Below the pieces are notes generated by a model. The model was not told the DNA's origin. It made no database searches and was given only the letters and a program-made list of their open reading frames with translations. From positions 33,518-97,517 of the forward strand of contig NZ_SEWE01000016.1 in the NCBI RefSeq assembly GCF_004167665.1: 64,000 nucleotides of DNA. Reading direction: 5' to 3'. This document shows, piece by piece, positions 7,968 through 17,156 of this stretch. This DNA is from Hymenobacter persicinus (GTDB lineage: Bacteria; Bacteroidota; Bacteroidia; Cytophagales; Hymenobacteraceae). Numbering within the stretch: position 1 is the first letter of the stretch; each line of letters opens with the position of its first letter. The translations under genes were made by a program, and so were the position numbers.

Positions 7968-9983
7968 CTACTTCCACTCCACGCCGCCGGAATCGTCCTT
8001 TTTGTCTTTGTCGTCGTCGGGCTTGAGCAGGCGGAACTCCACCCGGCGGTTGATGCTGGCATCAGCCTCGGTTACCTCGTCCTTCAGGGGCTGACTACTG
8101 CCGTAGCCCATGCTTTCGATGCGGTTGGGCTTGAGCTTGCCCTTGACTTCGATGTAGCGGCGGATGGCCTCGGCCCGGTCCTGCGAGAGGGTCATGTTGG
8201 CGTCCGGGTCGCCGCTGGTGTCGGTGTGGCCCGAAATGCTGAGCCGAAACGTGGGGTGGTCGACCAGAAACAGGGCAATGCGGTCCAGAGTCTGGTGCAT
8301 GGCGGGCCGGATAGTGGCCTTGCCGGGGTCAAACTCAATGTTTTTGAAGATGAGCGGGATTTTGTAGTCAATGGAGTTGGTCATCAGCTTCATCACCGTG
8401 TCGCCCTTGAGCTCAAACTGCTTTTCAACGCTGAAAAAGTCGGGACTCTGAATCAGCATCACGTAGTGGGAGCCCTCAATCAAATCGAAGGCGAAGGTGC
8501 CGTCGGGGCGCACGTACTTGCTGGCCACCTCGATGCCGTTGTCGGTATCGATAATGCTCACGATGCCGCCCAGAGGCTTGCCCGCTACCGAGTCGATGAG
8601 CGTGCCCTCGACGTGGGTCGTGGCCAGGGGCTGGGCCTCCATGGGCAGGGGGAAGGAGTAGAGGTCCAGGTTTTTCAGGTCCTTTTCCTCGGAGCGGGCG
8701 TAGTACAGGTCCTTCGACTCGCTGTCGATGGTGAAGTAGTACTCCGAGCCCTTGCCGTTGACCAGCGGCCCGATGTTGCGCGGCTCCTGCCAGCGGCCCT
8801 GCACCTTGTAGGTTTTGTAGATGTCGAAGTCGCCGTAGTTGAGCAGTTGCCCGCGGGAGCTGAAGTAGAGCACGTGGTAGAGCGGGTGGTAGTAGGGGCT
8901 CACCTCGCTTTCCCGGGTGTTGACCACCGGCCCCAGGTTTTCGGCCTTGCCCCACTGCCCGGCCTTGTTTTTGGCCGTGTACCAGATGTCGGACAGCCCG
9001 AAGCCGCCGAGCCGGTCGGAGGCAAAGTACAGCGTGTCCTCGTTGGGCGACAAGGTGGGCTGGGAATCCCAGGCCGCGGAATTGACCTGCATGCCCAGGC
9101 TCTTGGGCACGGTCCACTGCCCGTCTTCCTTGAGCGACGACACGAACAGGTCGCAGTTGCCGTGGCAACTGGGACACTCGCAGCGGGCAAAGTACAGCGT
9201 CTTGCCGTCCTTGCTGATGCAGGCCGAGCCTTCGTTGTAAGGCGAGTTGATGGGCTTGGGCAGGGGCTCGGCGTCATTCCACTGCCCGTTTTCCTTGCGG
9301 GACGTGTACAGGTCCTCGTCGATGACGCCGTTGATGCCGCGCATCTTGCGCTTGGAGGAGAAGATAATCTGGTCGGCGCCGGCGTTCAGGGTCGGGCCGT
9401 AATCCTCGCGCTTGGAGTTGATGGCGTCGCCCATGCTCGTGTACACGCCCTTGGGCGGGTGAAACGTGGCAATGCTCTTGCGGTACTCCACAATGTCGTA
9501 GTAGGCCTTGAGCGGCACGTAGAGGTCGGCCTGCTTGGCCTCGAGCGAGTCGTAGTAGAGCTGGACCTTGTTGATGTCCTGGCGGCGGTGCTTGAGGGCG
9601 AGGCGGAAGTAGGCCTTGGCTTTTTCCTCGTTGCCGGCCTTTTCCTCGAGCTGGCCCAGGCGCCAGAGCATCATGGTATTCTTCGAGAAGTTCTGAATGC
9701 CGAACTGGGCCACGTAGGCTTCGAGCAGGCTGCGGGTCTGATTCCAGTTGCGGCGCTTTTCGGCCTTAGCAATGGCTTTCAGGGCCTTTTTATCCTCGAA
9801 GTACGACAGGCGGTTGACGTTCGGAAAGTCGGGGTTGGCGTCGGGACGCAGCCGCAGCTGGCGGGTGACTTTGCTGCTGAGCTTGCGCTGCTTGTAGGGC
9901 GCGGAGCTTGACTGCTGGGCGCGGGCAGCCCCGAAGGCAAAGAAGAGAAGCAGTAGGCAGACCAGGCGTAAAGAGCGGAGCAT
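7968..9983 (-). CDS. PorE-like OmpA-family protein (TPR, PD40 propeller, OmpA)
   Basis: A 671-residue exported protein (signal MLRSLRLVCLLLLFFAFGAARA). The order of domains is a TPR-like helical region (about 40-170), a WD40/PD40 beta-propeller with repeats such as QPTLSPNEDTLYFASD (about 200-430), a carboxypeptidase-regulatory-like fold (about 460-540) and a C-terminal OmpA peptidoglycan-binding domain with SGHTDTSGD and LSQDRAEAIRRYIE (about 555-660). This order matches PorE of the type IX secretion system, which ties the outer-membrane complex to peptidoglycan. The assignment is by architecture only, because Bacteroidota carry many OmpA-PD40 paralogues. The start is the ATG in front of the signal peptide. 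Confidence 0.8.
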   Translation of the reverse strand: MLRSLRLVCLLLLFFAFGAARAQQSSSAPYKQRKLSSKVTRQLRLRPDANPDFPNVNRLSYFEDKKALKAIAKAEKRRNWNQTRSLLEAYVAQFGIQNFSKNTMMLWRLGQLEEKAGNEEKAKAYFRLALKHRRQDINKVQLYYDSLEAKQADLYVPLKAYYDIVEYRKSIATFHPPKGVYTSMGDAINSKREDYGPTLNAGADQIIFSSKRKMRGINGVIDEDLYTSRKENGQWNDAEPLPKPINSPYNEGSACISKDGKTLYFARCECPSCHGNCDLFVSSLKEDGQWTVPKSLGMQVNSAAWDSQPTLSPNEDTLYFASDRLGGFGLSDIWYTAKNKAGQWGKAENLGPVVNTRESEVSPYYHPLYHVLYFSSRGQLLNYGDFDIYKTYKVQGRWQEPRNIGPLVNGKGSEYYFTIDSESKDLYYARSEEKDLKNLDLYSFPLPMEAQPLATTHVEGTLIDSVAGKPLGGIVSIIDTDNGIEVASKYVRPDGTFAFDLIEGSHYVMLIQSPDFFSVEKQFELKGDTVMKLMTNSIDYKIPLIFKNIEFDPGKATIRPAMHQTLDRIALFLVDHPTFRLSISGHTDTSGDPDANMTLSQDRAEAIRRYIEVKGKLKPNRIESMGYGSSQPLKDEVTEADASINRRVEFRLLKPDDDKDKKDDSGGVEWK

Positions 9984-10297
9984 AATCAAATAAGACACGA
10001 AAACCGGCCCTTTCGGCGCGGCGGGGTTCAAAAATAGCAATTTTCTGATGCAAATTGACGGCCGGCCGCGTCTGCCGGAACGGCCGGAAGCTGTGCCGCC
10101 TTGTCGGGCTTGCCGGTCCGAAATAAGCTGCCCGGGGTGGTGGCATGGCGCTTGTCAAAACAGTATCTTCGGAAGCTCCGCCTTGAAACGGAGCTTCCCT
10201 GCCCCAGCAGGCTGTCATTCTGACACCGCCCTCGTTTTATTGCCCGCTCCTGAAGCCCCGTATTTTGCCAAAATCCGCCTTGTCCTCCCTGTTGCTG
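9984..10297. other. Divergent intergenic region (OmpA-family gene / lon)
   Basis: This 314-nt region holds a perfect -7 box (TATTTTTG, minus strand, 10036-10029) for the OmpA-family gene. It also holds a 10-bp perfect hairpin, GGAAGCTCCG / CGGAGCTTCC (10171-10180, 10189-10198), about 100 nt before lon without a T-run on either side. I see no gene in it and no convincing promoter for lon. Confidence 0.5.
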
Positions 10298-12754
10298 ATG
10301 ACCGATGACCCCGCCGAAGTGGTTTCCATCGTAGCCGCCGACCCTGATCAGACCCTCGGTGAGCAGGATGCCCCCGAAATCCTGGCGTTGCTGCCGGTGC
10401 GCAATACGGTGCTGTTTCCGGGCGTGGTGCTGCCCGTCACGGTCACCCGCAAAAAGAGCATCCGGCTGGTACGCAAGGCCTACCGGGGCAACAAAATCGT
10501 GGGCGTGGTGGCCCAAAAGAACACCCAAAGCGACGACCCGGCCCTGGCCGACCTCTACAAGGTGGGGACCATGGCCAAGATCCTGAAGCTGCTGGTGCTA
10601 CCCGACGGCAACACGACCATCATCATCCAGGGCCAGAGCCGCTTCCGGATTGAGGAACAGACCCAGGACACGCCCTACCTGATGGCGCGGGTCAGCTACC
10701 TGCCCGAGGTGTTTCCGAGCAAGATGTCGAAGGAAGTGAAGGGCCTGGTGAGCACGCTCAAGGACGCGGCGGCCAAGATGCTCAAGCTCAACCCTGAGAT
10801 TCCGCAGGAAGCCCAGGTAGCCCTGGATAATATCGAGTCCCCATCGTTTCTGACCCACTTCTTGTCGTCCAACATCAACGTCGAAGTCGGCCTTAAGCAG
10901 AAGCTGCTCGAAATCAACGACGGCGTGGAGCGCGGCACGATGCTGCTGGAAATGATGCTCAAGGAAATCCAGCTGCTCGAAATCAAGCAGGAAATCCAGA
11001 CCAAGGTCCATACCGACATCGACCAGCAGCAGCGCGACTATTTCCTGCGCCAGCAGATCAAGGTGCTCCAGGACGAGCTCGGCTTCGACGGGCCCGACCA
11101 GGAGGTGGAAAAGCTGCGCCAGCGGGCCAAAGACAAGAAGTGGCCCGAAACCGTGGCCAAGCACTTCAGTAAGGAGCTCGAAAAGCTGGCCCGCATCAAC
11201 CCGCAGGCCGCCGAATACCCGGTGAGCGTGAACTACGTGGAGTTTCTGCTCGACCTGCCCTGGGCGGAGTACACCAAGGACAACTTCAACCTCAAGCGCA
11301 CCCGCAAAATCCTCGATGCCGACCACTACGGCATGGAAAAGGTCAAGGAGCGCATCATCGAGTACCTGGCCGTGCTCAAGCTCAAGCAGGACCTGAAAGC
11401 CCCGATTCTGTGCCTCTACGGCCCGCCCGGCGTGGGCAAAACCAGCCTGGGCCGCAGCATTGCCCACAGCCTGGGTCGTAAGTACGTGCGCATGAGTTTG
11501 GGCGGGGTGCGCGACGAGGCCGAAATTCGCGGGCATCGCAAAACCTACGTGGGCGCCATGCCGGGCCGCATCATTGCCCAGATTAAAAAAGCCGGGGCCT
11601 CGAATCCGGTCATCGTGCTCGACGAAATCGACAAGATTGCCTCCGACTTCCGCGGCGACCCTTCTTCGGCCCTGCTCGAAGTGCTGGACCCGGAGCAGAA
11701 CTCCACGTTCACCGATAACTACCTGGAGGTGGAGTACGACCTCTCGAAGGTGCTCTTCATTGCTACCGCCAACTCCCTGGATACCATTCAGCCCGCGTTG
11801 CGCGACCGGATGGAAATCATTGATTTGACCGGCTACACCCTGGAGGAGAAAACCCAGATTGCCAAAAAGCACCTCTGGCCTAAGCAGCTCACCGAGCACG
11901 GCCTGAGCCAGAAGGACGTGGGCATCACCACCGCCGCCCTGCAGCGCGTCATCGACGACTACACCCGGGAAAGCGGGGTGCGCAGCCTGGAGCGCAAGCT
12001 CGGAGCCGTCACCCGCAACATTGCCAAGCACAAGGCCATGAAGGAGGCCTTTCCCGAGACGCTCGAGCCCAAGGACATCACCAAAATCCTGGGTGCGGCC
12101 ACCTTCGACCGGGACATTTACCAGGACAACGAGACGGCCGGCGTGGTCACGGGCCTGGCTTGGACGAGCGTGGGCGGCGACATTTTGTTTATCGAAAGCC
12201 TGCTCAGCCGCGGCCGGGGCAAGCTCACCCTCAGCGGGCAGCTCGGCGACGTGATGAAGGAGTCGGCCGTAACGGCCCTGAGCTACCTGCGCAGCCGGGC
12301 CGAGGAACTGGGCATCGACTACCGCCTCTTCGACCAGTACGACCTGCACATTCACTTCCCCGAGGGCGCCGTGCCCAAGGACGGCCCCAGCGCCGGCATT
12401 GCCATCTTCACCAGCATTGCCTCGGTGTTTACCCAGCGCAAAATCCGCAGCCATTTGGCCATGACCGGCGAAATCACCCTGCGCGGCAAGGTGCTGCCGG
12501 TGGGCGGCATCAAGGAGAAGATTTTGGCCGCCAAGCGGGCCGGGGTGCGCGACATTATCCTGTGCCACAAAAACCGCAAGGACATCGACGAAATTCCGGC
12601 CGAGTACGTGAAGGACCTGAATATCCACTACGCCGACCGGGTCGACGACGTGCTTAAGGTGGCCTTGCTCGACGAGCTGGTAGCCCACCCCATGAAGCTG
12701 GTGGTGCGCGACGAGCCCACGCCGGCCGCCGGGCCCAGTGTGGAGGTGTCGTAA
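10298..12754 (+). CDS. lon: ATP-dependent Lon protease
   Basis: An 818-residue cytosolic AAA+ serine protease that degrades damaged and regulatory proteins. The N-terminal LON substrate-binding domain (about 28-230, starting [17 protein letters not shown]) is followed by the AAA+ module with Walker [10 protein letters not shown] (375-383) and Walker B VIVLDEID (438-445), then the protease domain with the catalytic dyad S698 (PKDGPSAG) and K741 (GGIKEK). All key residues are present. ATG at 10298 is preferred over the TTG 33 nt upstream. The stop is followed by a short hairpin and T7 run. Confidence 0.97.
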   Translation: MTDDPAEVVSIVAADPDQTLGEQDAPEILALLPVRNTVLFPGVVLPVTVTRKKSIRLVRKAYRGNKIVGVVAQKNTQSDDPALADLYKVGTMAKILKLLVLPDGNTTIIIQGQSRFRIEEQTQDTPYLMARVSYLPEVFPSKMSKEVKGLVSTLKDAAAKMLKLNPEIPQEAQVALDNIESPSFLTHFLSSNINVEVGLKQKLLEINDGVERGTMLLEMMLKEIQLLEIKQEIQTKVHTDIDQQQRDYFLRQQIKVLQDELGFDGPDQEVEKLRQRAKDKKWPETVAKHFSKELEKLARINPQAAEYPVSVNYVEFLLDLPWAEYTKDNFNLKRTRKILDADHYGMEKVKERIIEYLAVLKLKQDLKAPILCLYGPPGVGKTSLGRSIAHSLGRKYVRMSLGGVRDEAEIRGHRKTYVGAMPGRIIAQIKKAGASNPVIVLDEIDKIASDFRGDPSSALLEVLDPEQNSTFTDNYLEVEYDLSKVLFIATANSLDTIQPALRDRMEIIDLTGYTLEEKTQIAKKHLWPKQLTEHGLSQKDVGITTAALQRVIDDYTRESGVRSLERKLGAVTRNIAKHKAMKEAFPETLEPKDITKILGAATFDRDIYQDNETAGVVTGLAWTSVGGDILFIESLLSRGRGKLTLSGQLGDVMKESAVTALSYLRSRAEELGIDYRLFDQYDLHIHFPEGAVPKDGPSAGIAIFTSIASVFTQRKIRSHLAMTGEITLRGKVLPVGGIKEKILAAKRAGVRDIILCHKNRKDIDEIPAEYVKDLNIHYADRVDDVLKVALLDELVAHPMKLVVRDEPTPAAGPSVEVS

Positions 12755-12765
12755 GGCGGTAATAC

Positions 12766-12785
12766 GTTCGGCCGAACTCTTTTTT
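12766..12785 (+). terminator. Short hairpin with T7 run after lon
   Basis: The self-complementary GTTCGGCCGAAC is followed by TCTTTTTTT. A second, longer inverted repeat (AGGCCGCCT at 12795 and AGGCGGCCT ending at 12844) follows without a T-run. Either could end the lon transcript. Confidence 0.45.
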
Positions 12786-12950
12786 TGGGCATTGAGGCCG
12801 CCTTCCTGCTTTCCTCCAAGTGCTTTTGGGCAGGGAGGCGGCCTTATCGTGCCGACGCAGCTGCTTAAGGCTCCGGGGGCTTCTTGCACAATAAAACGAC
12901 GGGCCTGGGCGTCTTATCGGGCAACCCCCGAAACCCCGTATCTTAGAGGT

Positions 12951-14015
12951 ATGAATCGACTATTACGCCGCCGCGCTGCTTATCTGGTATTTTCTTTGGG
13001 CTTGGCTGGGGGTGCCGCCCGGCCCGCTGCCGCGCAGATTGGCGGGCAGCAGGCGTTTTCGTTTCTGAACCTGGCGCCCAGCGCCAAGATTGCTGCCCTG
13101 GGCGGCGTCAACGTGTCGGCTCGTGACGCTGATCCGACCATGATTTTCGGCAACCCGGCCCTGCTCAACGCCGACATGGACGGCCGCCTGGCCCTGAGCT
13201 ACGTTGATTACCTGGCCGACATCAAGCAAAGCACGGCTGCCTACGCCTTCAACACCCAACGCCTGGGCCGCATCGGCGTGGGGCTGACGTACCTCAACTA
13301 CGGCGAGTTTGAGCAGTTCGACGCCGCCGGCAACAGCCTGGGCTCGTTCAGCGTGAACGAATACGCCCTGCAGGGCTCCGATTCCTACACCAGCGGCAAC
13401 ATCACCGTCGGCGGTACGCTCAAGCTGGCCGTGTCGGGCATTGCCGGCAACCACTCCGTGGGCGCCCTGGCCGACGTGGGGGGCGTGTTCAAGCACCCCG
13501 CCCAGGATTTTACGGTGGGGCTGGCCGTGAAAAATGCGGGCGTGCAGCTGCGACCTTACGCCGGAGCCGGCCGGGAGCCCATGCCGCTCGACGTGCAGCT
13601 GGGTACCTCGTTTAAGCCCGAGCACATGCCGCTGCGTTTTTCCATCACGGCCCACCACCTCCAGCAGCTCGACATTGTGTATCTCGACCCCAACGTGCGC
13701 GGGCAGCTCGACGAGAACAACGAGGAGAAGAAGCCTAAAAAGTCGCTCGGCGACAAGATTGCGCGCCACTTCGTGGTGGGTGGGGAGCTGATTCTGGGCA
13801 AGAACCTGAACCTGCGCGTGGGCTACAACCACCTGCAGCGCCGGGAGCTGCGCCTCGAAAACACGTCCGGGGGCGCCGGCCTGAGCTTCGGGGTGATGGT
13901 GCGCATCAGCCAGTTCCAGTTCGACTACACCCACGCCTCCATTCACGCCGCGGGCGGAGCCAACTACTTCACCGTAGCCCGCAACATTGATTCGCTCTTC
14001 AAAAAGAACGATTAA
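12951..14015 (+). CDS. porQ: Type IX secretion system protein PorQ
   Basis: A 354-residue exported beta-barrel protein. The signal peptide ends near ARPAAA and the mature start QIGGQQAFSFLNLAPSAKIAALGGVNVS is characteristic of the PorQ/OmpP1-like family. NPALL (around residue 72) and the repeated amphipathic strands agree with an outer-membrane barrel. PorQ is an accessory protein of the type IX secretion attachment complex. It lies between lon and hslU, away from other T9SS genes but 5 kb from the PorE-like gene. A TATCTTAG box ends only 4 nt before the ATG. Confidence 0.85.
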   Translation: MNRLLRRRAAYLVFSLGLAGGAARPAAAQIGGQQAFSFLNLAPSAKIAALGGVNVSARDADPTMIFGNPALLNADMDGRLALSYVDYLADIKQSTAAYAFNTQRLGRIGVGLTYLNYGEFEQFDAAGNSLGSFSVNEYALQGSDSYTSGNITVGGTLKLAVSGIAGNHSVGALADVGGVFKHPAQDFTVGLAVKNAGVQLRPYAGAGREPMPLDVQLGTSFKPEHMPLRFSITAHHLQQLDIVYLDPNVRGQLDENNEEKKPKKSLGDKIARHFVVGGELILGKNLNLRVGYNHLQRRELRLENTSGGAGLSFGVMVRISQFQFDYTHASIHAAGGANYFTVARNIDSLFKKND

Positions 14016-14145
14016 GGACTAACTCCCGGGCCGCGGGCCGGTTATGCTGCCGGCCAATTCCTGCTAACCACGCGCGCCGTGCTACGTTGAGAGGATGCCC
14101 GGCCGTGCGTGGCCGCCTTTTTCTGTTCCCGTCTTTATCCCCTCT

Positions 14146-15558
14146 ATGCTAGACGCCGCTTCCTTTCTCACGCCCGCCCAGATTGTGGCCGAGCTCGATA
14201 AGTACATTATCGGCCAGCACGAGGCCAAGCGCCACGTGGCCATTGCCCTGCGCAACCGCTGGCGCCGCCTGCACGCGCCCCTGGACATGCAGCGCGAAAT
14301 CGTGCCCAACAACATCCTCATGATTGGCTCCACGGGCGTGGGCAAAACCGAAATTGCCCGCCGCCTGGCCAGCATTGCCGGGGCGCCGTTCACCAAAGTC
14401 GAGGCCTCCAAGTTCACCGAAGTTGGCTACGTGGGCCGCGACGTGGAAAGCATGGTGCGCGACCTGGTGGAGCAGTCGGTCAACCTGGTCAAGCAGCGCC
14501 GTAAGGAGGAAGTGAAGGTCAAAGCGGCCCAGGCCGTGGAAGACATCATCCTCGACGCGCTGATTCCGCCCGTTACGGGCAGCGGCGGCGTGAAATCCTC
14601 CGTGGGCTTCGGCAGTGCCGACGGCAGCGGCATGCCCGACTCCGACCAGGAGCTCAACGAGCGGACCCGGGAGAAATTCCGCCTCAAAATCCGCAGCGGG
14701 GAGCTGGATGAGCGCAAAATCGATATCAAAGTGCAGCAAAACAACGCCCCCGGCATTGGGGTGATGGGCGCCCCCGGGGGCATGGACGAAGCTTCCATGG
14801 CGGGCCTGCAGGATATGCTCAGCGGGATGCTGCCCAAAAAAACCCGCAAGCGCAACGTCACCATCGCCGAGGCCCGTAAGCTGCTGCTCGACGAGGAGGC
14901 CGCCAAGCTTATCGACATGGACGAGGTCAAGGACGAAGCCATCCGCCAGGCCGAAAACGCGGGCATCATCTTCATCGACGAAATCGATAAGGTGGCCAGC
15001 CGCAGCGGCAAGGGTGGGGGCAGCGGCCCCGACGTGAGCCGGGAAGGCGTGCAGCGCGACCTGCTGCCCATCGTGGAAGGTTCGGCCGTGAGCACTAAGT
15101 ACGGTATCATCAACACCGACCACATCCTGTTTATTGCCGCCGGCGCCTTTCACGTCGCCAAGCCCAGTGACCTGATTCCGGAGTTGCAGGGCCGCTTCCC
15201 CATCCGGGTGGAGCTGCAGAGCCTGACCAAGGACGACTTCTACCTGATTCTGAAAGACCCCAAAAACGCCCTCACCAAGCAGTACGAAGCCCTGCTGCAG
15301 GCCGAGGACGTGGAGCTCACGTTTGATGATGCAGCCCTGGAGCGCCTGGCCGAAATTGCCTTCGAGGTTAACTCCGAAGTGGAAAACATCGGGGCCCGCC
15401 GCCTGAACACGGTGATGAGCCGCCTGCTCAACGACATCCTGTTCGACGTGCCGGACCGCATCAGTGCCCACGCCCGTATCCTCATCACTCGGGAGCTGGT
15501 CGAAGAGCGCCTGCGCGACATGGTCCGCAACCGCGACCTGAGCCAGTACATTCTCTGA
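14146..15558 (+). CDS. hslU: HslU, ATPase subunit of the HslUV protease
   Basis: A 470-residue AAA+ unfoldase. The N-terminal LTPAQIVAELDKYIIGQHEAK is diagnostic for HslU. Walker A is GSTGVGKTE (61-69), the pore loop is GYVG (94-97) and Walker B is IIFIDEID (274-281). The I-domain (about 110-240) contains a Gly/Ser- and Met-rich stretch (VMGAPGGMDEASMAGLQDM) that makes the protein slightly longer than E. coli HslU. The peptidase gene hslV is not adjacent and not in the window, which is unusual. The ATG chosen matches the family N-terminus; an upstream start is not needed. Confidence 0.96.
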   Translation: MLDAASFLTPAQIVAELDKYIIGQHEAKRHVAIALRNRWRRLHAPLDMQREIVPNNILMIGSTGVGKTEIARRLASIAGAPFTKVEASKFTEVGYVGRDVESMVRDLVEQSVNLVKQRRKEEVKVKAAQAVEDIILDALIPPVTGSGGVKSSVGFGSADGSGMPDSDQELNERTREKFRLKIRSGELDERKIDIKVQQNNAPGIGVMGAPGGMDEASMAGLQDMLSGMLPKKTRKRNVTIAEARKLLLDEEAAKLIDMDEVKDEAIRQAENAGIIFIDEIDKVASRSGKGGGSGPDVSREGVQRDLLPIVEGSAVSTKYGIINTDHILFIAAGAFHVAKPSDLIPELQGRFPIRVELQSLTKDDFYLILKDPKNALTKQYEALLQAEDVELTFDDAALERLAEIAFEVNSEVENIGARRLNTVMSRLLNDILFDVPDRISAHARILITRELVEERLRDMVRNRDLSQYIL

Positions 15559-15671
15559 GGTGGTGAGGTGGTGAAATGGGGCGTTTGACGTTCGGTTGGT
15601 GTGGATTGGCGTAACCTGCGCCGGGAGGGTCAGTAAAACAACTCACCATTTCACCACCTCACATTTCACCA
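15556..15671. repeat. Intergenic stuttering inverted repeat after hslU
   Basis: GAGGTGGTGAAATGG (15565-15579) and CCATTTCACCACCTC (15646-15660) form a perfect 15-bp inverted repeat. Each arm is extended by partly repeated words (TGAGGTGGTGAGG; CACATTTCACC). The right arm shares 21 identical nt with 38240-38260. It could act as a processing or termination hairpin between hslU and the SDR gene. Confidence 0.7.
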
Positions 15672-16406
15672 ATGCACTACTATATCATCACGGGGCCCAG
15701 TCGAGGCTTGGGCAAGGCCCTGGCCGAAGCTATTCTGCACGAGCCGGGTACCAGCGTTATTGGCGTGTCGCGGCACGCTACCATCGAGCACGCCCGCTAC
15801 CACCACCAGCCCCTGGATTTGTCCGACATTCTGGCCGTGGAAAGCAACCTGCACAAGGTGTTTCCCGCCTGTCCCGACGCGGCCAGCATCACGCTCATCA
15901 ACAACGCGGCCGTGCTGGGCGAAATCGGGTATTTGGGTGAGCAGGCCAATGACCACTTCAACTTCGTGTTCGATGTGAACGTCATTGCGCCGGCCATGCT
16001 CATGAACACGTTTATCCGCACCTACCACGCCCTGCCCGTTCCGCGCACGGTGCTCAACATCAGCAGCGGGGCCGCCCAGCGCCCCGTAGACGGCTGGAGT
16101 GCCTACTGCGCCTCAAAAGCCGCCCTGGAAGCCCTCACGCTGACGGCCCAGAAGGAGCAGGACCTGCGCAGCTCGGGCATCCGGCTGCGCAGCCTCTCGC
16201 CGGGCGTGCTCGACACGGCCATGCAGGAGCAGATCCGGGCTGCCGACGCCCGGCAGTTCAGTGAGGCCCCGCGCTTCGAGGCCCTGCACAGCCAAGGGCA
16301 GCTGGCTACGCCGGAAGCCGTGGCGGCCAAGATTCTGGCTTGGCTGCAGCGGCCGGCCCCGGCGGCGGAAGCCGTATTGCTGCGTCTGCCCGACATCGAC
16401 GAGTAA
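15672..16406 (+). CDS. Short-chain dehydrogenase/reductase (sepiapterin-reductase-like)
   Basis: A 244-residue cytosolic Rossmann-fold oxidoreductase. The cofactor loop is TGPSRGLGKA (residues 8-17), the structural motif LINNAAVLG is in the middle, and the catalytic Ser (NISSGAA) and YCASK tetrad elements are intact. The overall pattern resembles sepiapterin reductase-like and benzil reductase-like SDRs. The substrate cannot be told from sequence. The gene starts directly at the edge of the upstream inverted repeat and is followed by a strong terminator. Confidence 0.88.
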   Translation: MHYYIITGPSRGLGKALAEAILHEPGTSVIGVSRHATIEHARYHHQPLDLSDILAVESNLHKVFPACPDAASITLINNAAVLGEIGYLGEQANDHFNFVFDVNVIAPAMLMNTFIRTYHALPVPRTVLNISSGAAQRPVDGWSAYCASKAALEALTLTAQKEQDLRSSGIRLRSLSPGVLDTAMQEQIRAADARQFSEAPRFEALHSQGQLATPEAVAAKILAWLQRPAPAAEAVLLRLPDIDE

Positions 16407-16432
16407 GCCAATTTTCAGTGTGTAAAGCCAAC

Positions 16433-16472
16433 AAAAAAGCCGACTTCCCTTAGGGAAGCCGGCTTTTTTACT
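16433..16472. terminator. Bidirectional terminator (SDR gene / Sus lipoprotein)
   Basis: A long near-perfect stem (AAAAAGCCGACTTCCC and GGGAAGCCGGCTTTTT) with a tiny loop and A/T tails lies between convergent genes. Confidence 0.8.
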
Positions 16473-16506
16473 GAACTGATTCCAGCTGGCGGCCGGAGTC
16501 GGGAAG

Positions 16507-17118
16507 CTACTTTTTAACAATCTGCGCCACGGCCGCAAACGGAGCGTTGGCCTGGGCGCCGGTGGCAATGCCCTTGTCCAGACCCGTCTTGGTTTCGGGA
16601 GTCAGGATGATCCGGCTGCCGTCCTGGAGCACGTATTCGAAGGTGAACACGAAGGCATCAGGAGCCAGTACGCCGCGGGGTACGAAGGTGTTTTTCACCA
16701 GGGGCGTCATGGCGCCGCCCACCAGGCGCTTGATGCCGGCAATGGCATCGTCACCGTTGATGCGAACCGTGGCCGGGAACGTGCTGTAGCTGCCCACGAA
16801 CACCCGGGGGCTGTTGTCGACCGAAGTAGCGTTGGTCCGGCGGAAGGTTTTGTACACCTCCACGGCCGCCAGCTTGATGTCGCGCTGGTCGCCGGGGTCA
16901 AACGTGAATTCGATTTCGGGCAGCACAAACCCGGGCGGGTACGGTGGCTGGGTCCGGATCAGGTCGTAATCAAACGTCGACTTGCCTTCGGTGAACTTGG
17001 GGAAAATAACGGGGGCGTACTGCACGTCGGGCAGCGGGTCCTTGCTCTCGTCCTTGCAGGAAGACAGCAGGCCAGTGGTCGAGACCAGGGTAGCCAGGAT
17101 GAAGAGAAGCTTTTTCAT
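16507..17118 (-). CDS. Lipoprotein of Sus-type locus 1
   Basis: A 203-residue predicted lipoprotein; the signal peptide MKKLLFILATLVSTTGLLSSC ends in a lipobox with Cys21. It is the third gene after SusC and SusD (38 nt after the SusD stop), the place where Sus loci usually encode a surface glycan- or ligand-binding lipoprotein (SusE/F-like). I recognise no fold. The body is mostly short hydrophobic strands with a central FTFDPGDQRDIKLAAVEVYK. Inference: it is a surface accessory protein of this uptake system. The ATG before the signal peptide is used rather than an upstream in-frame start. Confidence 0.75.
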   Translation of the reverse strand: MKKLLFILATLVSTTGLLSSCKDESKDPLPDVQYAPVIFPKFTEGKSTFDYDLIRTQPPYPPGFVLPEIEFTFDPGDQRDIKLAAVEVYKTFRRTNATSVDNSPRVFVGSYSTFPATVRINGDDAIAGIKRLVGGAMTPLVKNTFVPRGVLAPDAFVFTFEYVLQDGSRIILTPETKTGLDKGIATGAQANAPFAAVAQIVKK

Positions 17119-17156
17119 ATCAGGTTTGAAGTCAATGCAACAGAAGTGGACGCGCA

